From contig SRSI01000010.1 in assembly GCA_005656395.1 (NCBI GenBank), positions 1,798,001 through 1,862,000 on the forward strand: DNA of 64,000 bases, in the 5' to 3' direction. The notes below the pieces were generated by a model. The model saw only the letters and a program-made list of their open reading frames with translations, did not search any database and was not told where the DNA came from. The DNA is from Strongyloides papillosus (taxonomy: Eukaryota > Nematoda > Chromadorea > Rhabditida > Strongyloididae). The translations under genes and the position numbers were made by a program. Below, in pieces: positions 9,921 to 21,133 of the stretch; positions within the stretch are counted from its first letter, which is position 1; each line of letters opens with the position of its first letter.

Positions 9921-11705
9921 ATGGTCAAGAAGAATACTGCACCGCTTATGCCAGTTTCAAAAGAGTATGTTTTAAATTTAATATTCTAAACAAAAATTTT
10001 AGAACAGAAATCTTTGAAGATGCTTATGTAGCCTATCGTCGTTTTGAGAACGGCAAATGTCTAGAACTTTTAAACAAGTTAGACCAAAATGAAATTCGTG
10101 TTATGGAATTGAAAACTCAATTGTTCTATCGTTTGGGGCAATATGGTGATGCATCAAATCTCTATGAAAAACTCTTTCGTCAGTGTTCTGATGACTGGGA
10201 AGATGAAAGAAATGCTAATTATATGGCATGTATAACTATGCAAAGAAGTACTAAAAAAATAAGTACAAGAATAAATCCTTCTTTAGAGACATATGAACAG
10301 CACTTTAATTATGCATGTTACTTAATTGAAGATGAAAATTACACTGAGGCAATTAAATATTTAGAGAAAGCACAAGGAATGTGCAAGGAAATTCTCCTTG
10401 AAGATGGATTTAGTGATGAGGAGATTGAAGAGGAATTAGCTATCATTAGAGTCCAAATAGCTTATGCATATCAAAAAATGCATCTAAAAGAGAAAGCTCG
10501 TGCAGCTTATGAAGCCATTAATAGGGATCTCATTAGTGATTCTACTACTTTAATCGTTTTGTTAAATAATTTACCGACAGTTCAAGAAAAATTTAATATT
10601 AATGATACCAGAAAAAAGATAAAGTCTGCCATGAAGTTGGATACCCACAAATTGAATAAAAACCAACAAGCTGTTTTAGCTTTTAATCAGGCTGTCATTT
10701 CACATTTATCTAAAAGTCCAGAACAATTTAAAAAGGCTCTCGAAGAATACAAGTCAATCGTTGGTGAAACCGACAATTCCAAACTGTTGTGTATTGCTGA
10801 ATCTCTGAGAAGCAAAGACAATTCTTGTGTTTCTGAGTGCTGTAAAACTATAAATAATGAAAATTACAAATTCTGGTTAACAATCCTTGCTTTGATTCGA
10901 AGCAAAGATTACATTGGAGCAGCTAATTATGCAAGGAAGTTTGTTCCGTCAGAAATTAAGAATACTTTGTCATATGCTGGACTTTTGACAAGTTTAGACA
11001 TTTTTAATAAAGCTGAAAATCCTGAAACTTCTCTTTTAGATTTTGCATTAGCTTTAGAAGGATCGAATAAATCCTTAGCTAGAGAAGCTTATGCTGCAGC
11101 AATAAGAGTATCTAATTCATATAAAAGAGGAAATTCAAGTATACCAATCATTGAATCATTATTGTCCCCTGATGATAAGTCAACTATTGTTGGCCTTATC
11201 AAAGCATTGTCTCGAAACAATCTTTCTGGTGCCGATCAAATTGCTAAGAAATATCTAAATTCAATTAATGTTCCTTCCACACAATCTATTGATATTGATG
11301 GTATAGAGAATGATGATTCAATATTGTACAGTCAAAAATCAAAAACTGGTAGAGTAGATGCTTCCCTCAAGTCTGAGCAAAAGGATACTGTTATTGTTGA
11401 AAAAGCAAAAAAAAAGAGTTCAAAGAAAACGCAAGCCTAAACTTCCAAAGAACTACGATCCTTCAAAAACACCTGATCCAGAAAGATGGCTACCAAAATA
11501 TGAGAGAACATCAAAGAAAAATATTAGCAAAAAACTGAGAGAAAAGAACATCGGAAAAGGATCACAAGGTGTAGCTACCGGAGAAAACATGGATTATTCA
11601 AACAGACCTGCCACTTTCAATAACACACCACAATCTCCACCACAAGGTCCACGTCAACAGCAAAAGAATAATGCTGCAAAGAAGAAGAAGAAGGGAAGAA
11701 AGTGA
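9921..11705 (+). CDS. SRP72: Signal recognition particle subunit SRP72 (frame break near the 3' end)
   Basis: Exons 9921-9964 and 10003-11705, intron of 38 bases; 581 aa if one base is discounted. SRP72 binds SRP68 and 7S RNA and is part of the cytosolic particle that takes secretory ribosomes to the ER. The N-terminal two thirds form TPR-type helical repeats (LFYRLGQYGDASNLYEKL is a clear unit). The C-terminus is Lys-rich and contains the diagnostic RNA-binding motif DPERWLPKYER. That motif is in a different frame: dropping one A from the nine-A run at 11407-11415 joins the two frames exactly. Read literally, the frame ends at 11440 and loses the RNA-binding tail. An indel error is the likeliest explanation. 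Confidence 0.92.
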
Positions 11706-11817
11706 AAAATATTAAAATGTTATTGTAATATCTTTGTTAAAATAAAATATTTTATTATAGAATCAACAAGAACAAAAAAAAATAAAACAACAAATAAACT
11801 AAAAATAACAAGTTAGT

Positions 11818-13856
11818 TTAGTTACGTCCATAACGGCTAATGTTGGTTGGTACGTTCGATGGCATATCTCGTGGTGAAGAATATGACAAAAATAAGACAT
11901 TCTCTGAGTGTTTGTCATTGATCCACTTTGGTACAATATAGCATTTTTTGTTTGAATTTTTTTCAACAGTCTGAAGATTTAAACTTTCTAACACAGGTGA
12001 ACCCTAAAAATAATTAAATTTATACGTAGAGTAATCATAAATTAGACACTTACTTGACTAAGACCAGATACAATCTTCCAGTTATTTTCAGATACAACGA
12101 CTAATTTCCCATTCTTAGCACTATATTCTAATCCATCAATAAAACCATTTTGATCTTTTCCAAATAACGCCTCATATGAAATCGACGACCCAATTTGCTC
12201 TAATGTATCTAAATTATATAACATCAATGAATGACTGGAAGATGATGTCGAAACAACAATAACATTTTCCTTGATAAACTTAAAATCAGTTATCGAATGT
12301 GTAACATTTAATGTAGAAAACACATCCTCACATTTTTCTCTTCCAAAAACAATAAGTTGATTTCTGTTATTTCTACCTACAACTAAGGATCCTGAAGTAT
12401 TTTTAACTAATTTCGTCAAACAAAAACTATTTTCAACATGCGCTAAAGAAACTTCTTTCTTTTCATTAAAATTATACTTTGAAATAGAAAAATTGCCATT
12501 AGACCATATTACAACGTCATCTTCAAGAATAATAGAATTTGATTTATACGGTAATGCGAGAACCTGTACAACAGGCTTCTTTTCTTCTAGACAAATTTTA
12601 TACACAAAGGTCATTTTATCTGTCAAAATTGAAATATATTTACCATTTGGTGATATTTCAGCATTTACGATAAAACGTTTTTTTGGTGAATCAATTCGTA
12701 GAACATTTTTCGGTATATTCATTAATGTGTAGTTATTACCAATTTTCTTACTCTCATCAAAATCTGTATCTCCCCTTAACCATATCTCAACATATGTTGA
12801 ATAGGCAAACAAAATCTTATTGCAGTCCTTTGCCACCCTAGTTTGATTTATTGACCCAAACGTTTTTGTTTTCTCGTGCTTTTTTGAAACATAGAGTTCA
12901 TGTTCAGCTCCTCCAGAAACAAGCCATTGATCAATAGCTGCTAAAGCTCTAACATCATTTGAATGAATTATTCGTTGTCCTTTTGTTGCGTAGTCAAATT
13001 TTTTCTCTTGAGATGTTAAAGCAGAAATAACTTGTATACGGTAGTCCGTACCTGATGCAAAAATATCTGTTCCACTTACTGCCAATGCTAGCACATGTCC
13101 CTGATGAGAAGAAATAATTTTCAACAAAGAACCGTTTTTCGAATTCCATAAACATGTTCTCCCCAATGAATCCCCAGAAACAAGAGTTTTCCCTTGAAAT
13201 GCAAGTGACCATACAAGAACCTCAACAGTTAAATCTCTTTTCGGTAATTTAACAGTATATCTTTTAATTTCAGTGTTACCATTTAATTTTATGAAAATTA
13301 TTGCATCAAGAATACCAACACCAATTATGGATACCTCTGATGAGTAAGCGATTGATAGAATTCTTGTTTCCATATCAATGTTAATTCTTGATTTTATTAA
13401 TATTTTGTCATTATCCTCTCTATCAAGAATACATAAATACACTATTCCGTTATCAGAACCAAGTAGAAACTTTGAATCAGACATACTTTTTATACACCAT
13501 ATAGCAGAGGGACAAATTTGACAACTTGTTGTAACTCCCGTAAATGGATTCACTTGGTAAACCATTCCGTTAGTGGCAGCACAAACTGCATAATTACCAA
13601 CCCATTCACATGCCTCTATTTCAACATTAATTAGAGGAATACTTTGCTCAAGCACCATGTTTGGCATCTCTATAACATTCCAAAATTCAATAACAGAAAT
13701 AGATTGTTCAGTGTTATCCAATCTTCTTATGGCACATAATTTATAAATAGAGGTATTTATACATAATGATGATGTAGTATACCCTTCAGACAAATACAAA
13801 TTTGATTGTTCAACAATAATTTCTGAACGTCCCACCCTTTTAGAAGATTTTGTCAT
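11818..13856 (-). CDS. UTP4: UTP4/cirhin, U3 snoRNP WD40 protein
   Basis: Exon 1 13856-12054 and exon 2 12003-11818, intron of 50 bases, phase 0; 662 aa, close to the roughly 690 aa of animal cirhin. The start is placed at 13856 because 13934 would add a hydrophobic stretch atypical of the family. WD-type repeats run through the protein. The most diagnostic block is the central one with SGDSLGRTCLWNSKNGSLL, HQGHVLALAV, NDVRALAA and LVSGGAEHELYV, which matches the UTP4 family. UTP4 belongs to the t-UTP subcomplex of the nucleolar small-subunit processome, needed for pre-rRNA transcription and early 18S processing. No frame break. Confidence 0.88.
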
Positions 13857-14283
13857 AATGGTAAAAAAAAGGTAAAGAAAAAATAATTCTTGCTTTTGAA
13901 AATTGAAATTATTGGGGAAATATAATTTTTTCAATCGTGTCGAGAGACAATTTTAATTATAAACAAGCGCGCATTACATGACAGTAAGTTTTGTTAACAA
14001 TCATCTTGTATAGATTTGCTTGGAAAAAGTGATGGAATTAAACTTAAAGGTACGCTTTTCGGCACTAATATTTTTGACATCTGATTGACAGCATTTCATA
14101 ATTTATTTTCAAACATTTTTGATTAGTTTGCTTGAATTTTGTTTTAATATATCTTTATATATAAGTAAGATAGTTTTTTGTCTCCCCCATTTTTAGGTAT
14201 TGATCTATATATTGTTTTCTTAGAACTAGGAAAGGAATTTCTACTACGTCTGGTTGGATTGCATTCTACTTTGTTAGTTAGAT
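13857..14283. other. Divergent promoter region, UTP4 and nuclear receptor
   Basis: 427 bases between the divergent start codons of UTP4 and the nuclear receptor gene. It must hold both promoters, but no specific motif can be assigned. A short GC-rich patch (GCGCGC) lies near 13969. Confidence 0.4.
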
Positions 14284-15818
14284 ATGACTTCTATTTTGGA
14301 GAGTAACTTAAGTGTTTCTGATAACGGCAATGCTATTCAAAATCAAGATAATGACGTTGAAAATAAACCTCTTCGTACGGCACCTGGATGTAGAATATGT
14401 GGCGACAAGTCCTCTGGTGTGCATTATGGGGTTGTGACATGCGAGGGGTGCAAGGTATGAATGATTGCTTGTGATTTTAGGTTTTTTATTGGCCTTTTTT
14501 TTAGGGTTTTTTCCGGAGATCATTCAAAACTCATGGCAAATATGTTTGTCCAAAAAATAAAAATTGTGAAATAAGTAAAAATACAAGGAATAGATGTCAA
14601 TTTTGTAGATTCAAGAAGTGTGTTGATGCTGGAATGAGTAAACAATCTGTGAAGTATGGACGAGCTAGAAGGGAGAAACAAAGGGCTGATAGAGAAGAAA
14701 TACTAAATGACAATAGGTTTTCGGATAACGGGATTGTCTACACTCCTGAATCCAGTCCACCAAGTTCACAATATACAATAAAAAGTGTGAATAACCATGA
14801 GCGAATACTCCAGTCGCAACCTGTTGTGTCTAGTGGTGGCTACACAATTATTATACCACCCAACTCGATTGGATGCAATTATAACGTTTCTGGTATAAAT
14901 ACAGTTATACAGTATCAAGAATGTTCACCGGTTGAAAGTAATATATATAACAAATCGCCCCCTCCAGTGACATCTGTCGCTCCGTTGTATGAAGAAGAGC
15001 CTCAAGTTTACGGTGAAATTAAGTATCAAACGGTACCATCACACTCAGATGAAGATGTGGTCCAAGTCAAAGATGATATTATTTATGCTCCTATGGCAAA
15101 CGATTTCCTTGTTCGATTAATTGATCGGTTTAGCTCTATTGTACTAAACGAAATGTTAGATTATTTGAGGATAGGACACAATAACGTTGATCAGAATCTC
15201 GAGCTTAAGTTGATCTCTCAAGATCGTCTGGGTGGATGGATATATTTCTCAAAGGAGGTCTTAGCTTATATACAAAAGATAATTGACTTTGCAAATGGCA
15301 TTGATGAATTCAAGTGCCTTGAAAATGAACATCAATGTAATGTCTTAAAAGATTCTGCTTTTGAATTAATGATTGTTATCGCGAGCCATGTAATTGATCC
15401 AAACAATACTATATACCCACTTAAGGATGGTAATGTGTCAACGAGAATTTTGATGTCAGGTAACACGAATGATGTAAATTTGATGCAGGATGTATATTAC
15501 TCTATAATGAATTTATCTAATTACAAATTTTCTGATGAGATATTGTCTCTAATTGCCTCATGGATATTTGTTGAAAGTTTTAAAACAGGGACTGAATATC
15601 TTAGTCAGATACAGGAATATCTCGGTCATTTATTAGCTCCTAGGTTTAATGGTGATGTGAATATGGCACTCGAGGAGATTTGTCAACTTATAAATCAAAT
15701 TAGGGGAGTTTCTTATAACCATCGGCTACTCGTTACAGAGTTGTATGAATCTGTAGATAACAACATTAAGTCACTCTTCCCACAATTGTATATAGAGTTA
15801 TTTGTAGGCAATTTATAG
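14284..15818 (+). CDS. Nuclear hormone receptor
   Basis: Exons 14284-14454 and 14505-15818, intron of 50 bases interrupting the first zinc finger after CEGCK; 494 aa. The acceptor at 14504 was chosen over one at 14480 because it restores GFFRRS. The DNA-binding domain lies at about residues 36-105: eight zinc cysteines in two fingers, P-box CEGCKG, second finger [19 protein letters not shown], then the extension [11 protein letters not shown] and a basic stretch. A Pro/Ser-rich hinge follows. A divergent ligand-binding region (about 270-494) ends in an AF-2-like helix, FPQLYIELF. The P-box and extension resemble the NR1 group (ROR/NHR-23 or E75-like), but I cannot assign an orthologue. Expected to be a nuclear transcription factor. 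Confidence 0.9.
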
Positions 15819-16254
15819 TTTACAATATTAGTAATTATCCTTTATTATGTATACCTGTATAGTAAATCCTAATGTTTTTTTAAACTGCCATAATGAAATC
15901 AAATATTGATAAGCTGTTTTTTATTTCTAACAAATATTAATAATAAATATCTCTAACAATGGTTAACTAATTTTTTCTTGGTGAATTTATGTTTTAATAA
16001 AGAATGATATATTTAATGAGTGGTGATGCTATCTATGATTTTAAAATAAATTTGATGGGAAATCATTGCCATAATTTCAAATTGCTTTGCTATAATTGTG
16101 TTCTATATTAGTACAATAATTGTTTAACATCAAATAAATATTTATAGATAAGAAAAAGAAAATGGTTAATAAATTTTAATTGAATTAGTTGCTCGAAAAG
16201 AGCTACTTATAGTTTTATTGAAAAGCACTATATCATAACTATAAAAGTTTAATT
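15819..16254. other. Convergent 3' spacer
   Basis: Holds the 3' ends of the nuclear receptor gene (+) and the secreted-protein gene (-). No further coding signal seen. Confidence 0.4.
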
Positions 16255-16866
16255 TTATTTGTTGGTCGAACGATAGTTATTAATTTTTATTTTACACAAA
16301 TTTTTGACACGGTCTATAAATGAAGGAGTTCTTTTGTTTTTATAATTGACCGATGAATTTTTGTTATATTTATTACTATACGTTCTATCCTCAAATTCAT
16401 TTTCAATATTGTATGATTCTTTTAATAATTCTCTTAATTTTATTTTGTATATTCTCAAAATTTCCAAAAAAAGGTATATTTTTAAAGAGTTATTCGTTGT
16501 TGATATAGTTGAATTTAATGTGCAATCAGGACCATTTTGATAAATTTGTTCTTGATTGATGGATAATTGAAATGTACTTTCGTGACAGAAAGATTCAGAT
16601 TGTTTCAAATTCTCACTAATATTTTTATATTCAATTTCATATGGTTTAAGAATAGAGTTGATTTTTGATAACGTTATCGTAGGATATTGATTTAGAATAA
16701 TTGGTAATTCCTTTTCAACAAGTCTATTTGCTTCTGAAGCGGCTTCCCTATTAAGTATTGACCAAATTCTACGTTCATTACTCGTTAAAAGGCAATATTT
16801 CTCATCATAAATATTGATCATTTGTATAAGATTGAAAAACAATAGTAAAATAAATAGTAAAGGCAA
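16255..16866 (-). CDS. Secreted protein, unidentified
   Basis: Single-exon frame of 203 aa. Residues 1-18 form a hydrophobic signal peptide (LLFILLLFFNLIQ). The mature part is predicted mostly helical, with few cysteines and several possible N-glycosylation sites (NIS, NST, NNS, NSS). It ends in a basic region rich in Asn, Lys and Tyr. No family recognised. It lies tail-to-head downstream of the frizzled gene on the same strand, with about 200 bases between. Confidence 0.6.
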   Translation of the reverse strand: MPLLFILLLFFNLIQMINIYDEKYCLLTSNERRIWSILNREAASEANRLVEKELPIILNQYPTITLSKINSILKPYEIEYKNISENLKQSESFCHESTFQLSINQEQIYQNGPDCTLNSTISTTNNSLKIYLFLEILRIYKIKLRELLKESYNIENEFEDRTYSNKYNKNSSVNYKNKRTPSFIDRVKNLCKIKINNYRSTNK

Positions 16867-17073
16867 TTGAATATTTTATGGTAATTAATATTCAAAATAA
16901 ATCTATTCTTTGTTTTAAAAAATAGAGTAATTAATTTAAATGCATTTATATTTAAGATAAAAATTTATGAATTTATTGTCTATAATCCAAATTTTATACA
17001 AAAAATAAATAAATATCTTTGATTGTCAACGGGAATTAAAATATAAAAAAATATATTTATACCAATAAAATTA

Positions 17074-20000
17074 TTACACAGGTTTTCTTAAAGTTCCACT
17101 CATCATTGCATTATCATAGTCATCGTTGATGACACTATTGTTATGTATTCCGTATCTGGAAACAATGTATCTTGGTGGTGGTGGAGGCAATGTTGTTGGC
17201 AAATATACTGTTGTTTCATTGTTTATTTTTTGAACATTACTTAATGATATATGAGTTGAACAATAATGATTAACTATCACGGATACCATAAAAAGAATTG
17301 AAACAAAAATTCCTAATATTGCATCTGCAAATGTATTGGTTGCAATTATTATATCCCAATGAATTTCAGAAGACGAAGAAAACAATTGAACAGAGTAGTA
17401 AAACCAATAAGTTGTAAAAATAAAGTATAAAATTGTAAATAAAATAATAATAGTGTTACGAAGTAATGGTTTTGATTGTGTAACAATATAGTTGTTTGGC
17501 AAAGTTTTTGGTGATATTTCTTTCAAGCATCCAGAAAAAATTGGTAATAAAGAAAAAATAAGAAAAATAATTTCACGTAGTGAATTGAAAAGATTTTGTA
17601 AATTTGAATACCCTGGTGAAACATTGCATAAACCAGTTGTTATATCAACATTTGTTGATTTTGTCATTAAAATAAGAAGTATGATCGGAAAAGACAAAGT
17701 ACATGCAATTGTTGCTGTTCTAAATTGGAATTTACTCTTTTCTGTCTTATCTTCACTTTTAGTATTTATATTTAATGATCTCCTCCAAGCAAAGGAAGCG
17801 ATGACAGACCAAAGGCGGGCAGTTGTTCCAAAATAATATGTCAAGATTGCAATCAAGACACATGGAATATGATGAAGTTCTGGTACGACAATAATAGATA
17901 TATGGTTGTATGTTGTGCATGAAATCTAAAAAGATAAATAAATCAACAAATGTCAACGAATATACTATGGATTATAAATATTTAATAAAACAATTAATCA
18001 AATTTTTTCTTTCAACATACCGAATCCCTGAATTGAATGTTAATTAATTTAATAAAACTAGCTAATGAAAAGAAAATAATTGAAAAGAACAAAGAATAAT
18101 TGAAATAATTCATTTTGTTGTATTTCCATATTATTGATATAAGACATGTTGTTGCTGATATACAAAGTGATATAAAACTTATAATCGCCAACGAATATCT
18201 GGCATATTCTTCTATTTGTTGTTGGTGTACTGATTCAAATGCATAACATTGTGATACACATCTATTAGTTTTATTAATATAGACATTTGTAGCAATATCA
18301 CAATTTTTCAATGATTGAATTGGTGATTTATTAGAAAGTGGATCTTTATTATATAAAGTTAAGTCTTCGATACTTTCGTCACTCTTATCACTCTCATCTT
18401 CTACCTTAAATTTTTCATTTTCTTTTGAAGTAACATCTCCCATACATACTTCGTCTCTATATCCATTTTCTAATGGGTATTTAGTGCAATTTAATACAGA
18501 TGGCCATGGTAAACTAAAATCCCTTAATACGGGTTCACATTTTTCATATACTTCTTCGCAAATTACACGACATGGTCCGATTGGAATTGGTACCTAAATA
18601 ATTTAACATTATTTTAATTTATGATAATTTCATAGTTTAATTTAACCATTGTCTTATTTAATTACTATTGAATGTAACAATGTATCAATTTAAGAGTGTA
18701 ATTTAATTTATACTGTTTTCAAAAAAATGTTAAATATATAATTGAGGCTCATTTAAAAGTACAACTAAACTTTTAACATATTTACATTATTTTTATTTAT
18801 TCTTACATATACAGAATTATATTTTCACTACTATTATAAATAAGATAATATTTTTATAATAACACATTGACACAATATCACAGTTATTTGTGTATATAAT
18901 TTTAAGTAGTCTATTAAATTAAAACTATATTATCTCATTATTTTGATAATTTAATTGAACTAATGAAATTAAGAAAATAATACATATTTGAAATGTATAC
19001 AAAATTAGATAATATAATTTCAATATAATAATATACGTATGCTTATATGTTTTTTGTAAAAACTCGCCTTATCAGTACACATTGGGAAATATGTTGAGCA
19101 AAGGAAAAATTTCAATTGTTGACTACAACCCGTATCTACAAGCATATTATAACTTGCAATAGAATTAATAGCGTCCTTTTCATTTTCATCTCCTGCCAAA
19201 TTTGGGTATCTAAAATATAATTTAATAATTCATTGAATGTGTTGTAATAATAAAATGTTTTAAAGTTATTTTAATATAAATCTATGGAAGTATTTTTTCA
19301 TTTCAATTATCATAAAGAACATCATTTATGTCAGTCGTCAATCAAATTAATAAATATATCAACAAACAACATTATAATTACCTCCCATATCTTCTACTCA
19401 ATCACCTATTCTATTAAATAAATCTTTTTTCACATCTGGTGAAGGAACAATTCCTTAATTAATCTTTTTATATTCATATCAAAATATGTTTTCATTAGAG
19501 TAGTGAAAAAATAAACTTGTCATTTATAATAAATAGTTTAATAATATTTAAAATGCCACATTTTAACTTCATTTGCAGGTTAATAAAAATAAATATTTTT
19601 TTATAATTATACAGTTTTTTTTGTATATGTCTGTCAATGATATTTATATATATATTAAAGTAATTGAGTTAAAAAAATGTCCTAGTAAAGTGTAAATTGA
19701 AGTTATATATTTAATAGTCAATTGAATAATTACTTTTGAGAATAGTACATAAAAATCATTTATCATTTATTTTCAACATGAAACTGTAAGTTCAAATTTA
19801 CTAAAAAGAACTTCTCTGACCTACTACAAGGAAATTTATCATAATCAAATTTTTTGTCATTTTATAATAGTAATAAATTAACCTAGAACTACTCACTTTC
19901 TTTTCATCAATTTTATGTTTAAAAAAATATCAATAAGATATTTCTTTTAAAAAGATTTTTATTTGATAGACAATTTTTTTTATCTAACAACAATAATCAT

Positions 20001-21133
20001 TCACAAATTTTTCAAAAAAAAATAATAAATTTTTTTCAATCATAAATTTGTCTGTGAGATGATTTATTTTAAAACAATTTCTATTACTGTATACTTTAAG
20101 AGATATTATTTTCAAAGGGATTGAGTGAATTTAATATAAAAGATATAATATAGTTACTTTAATAATCATTTCATAAATATTGTTGTTTTTAAACAACAAT
20201 AGATAAGTGTGCCATTCAACTTTCATCAATCATTTAGCGATTGTAAAAAGTTTTAGTTACTCTTGTCAAAGTGTAATATTAATTTATCTAAAATCTATCC
20301 TTCTAAATAGATGCTTTAATAATAAATCCCTCAAAAGGTTAAGAAAAATAGATGAAAATCTCAAGTAATAGATATAATTATTAACATATAATTTATTAAT
20401 ACTTTTAATTTGTCTTAAAATTTAAAGATACTTATACAATAATATTTCAACTTTGTTTTTTTTTTATCAAAAATGATATATATGTTTATACATTAAGAGA
20501 TAACAAAATCAACTTCTTTTCAATTTAACAAATATATCTTTTGGCATTCTTTACCCCTACCAATGGGTTATGTCATGATAAATAGCCAACCTAGTGCCAT
20601 TTATAACTTTTGATATACTTATCCCTGATTTCTCTTCTAGATAGTCACTAGTAATAATATTTATGGGTTATATCTACACAAAGACAATGATTTATGAATT
20701 TGGAACAATTTTTTTCAATAATATTAGTAAAGAAGAAGATACTAATTTTCACTTCACTACAAGTAATTGTTGATATTAAAGTGAGGTATTTAAAAATGAG
20801 GAAATTATATTTTAAATACAAATTTCATTCTACCAAAAGACATAAAAGTTATTATCAAATAAAAAAAATTATTGCATAAATGATCATTATGATAAACACT
20901 AAAACTATTTAAACATGTTTTCTCCTATAAATAGCTATAAAGCTTTTTTTTATTTACAATCATTAAAGTATACTTATATTATACTCTTTTTTTAAACAAA
21001 AAAAAAAAACATACCTTGTAATTTTGTATGGCAAAACATTTTGACAATATTCAGATGTAATAGGAACACATTTTGGATAGTCATAAGAATATGTAAGTTG
21101 AAAAATTATTAACAATAACAACATAAATTTCAT
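17074..21133 (-). CDS. Frizzled Wnt receptor
   Basis: Four exons in order on the minus strand: 21133-21015, 19209-19068, 18593-18021 and 17925-17074; 561 aa. Signal peptide at 1-16, then a frizzled cysteine-rich domain at about 20-145 with all ten cysteines (YPNLAGDE, LVDTGCSQQLKFFLCSTYFPMC, IPIGPCRVICEEVYEKCEP in spaced blocks). An acidic linker and a seven-helix domain follow (TM3 includes LTYYFGTTARLWSV). The tail is proline-rich and ends TLRKPV. The receptor binds Wnt through the CRD at the plasma membrane. Oddities: intron 2 appears to use a GC donor (AAG|GCGAGT at 19067); introns 1 and 2 are 1805 and 474 bases, far above the local norm; the Dishevelled-binding KTxxxW motif after TM7 is not present. 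Confidence 0.92.

Noticed and set aside
20694..20879. Open frame of 61 codons inside the first frizzled intron
   Set aside because: Composed of common AT-rich codons, with no domain, no splice context and no sign of selection.
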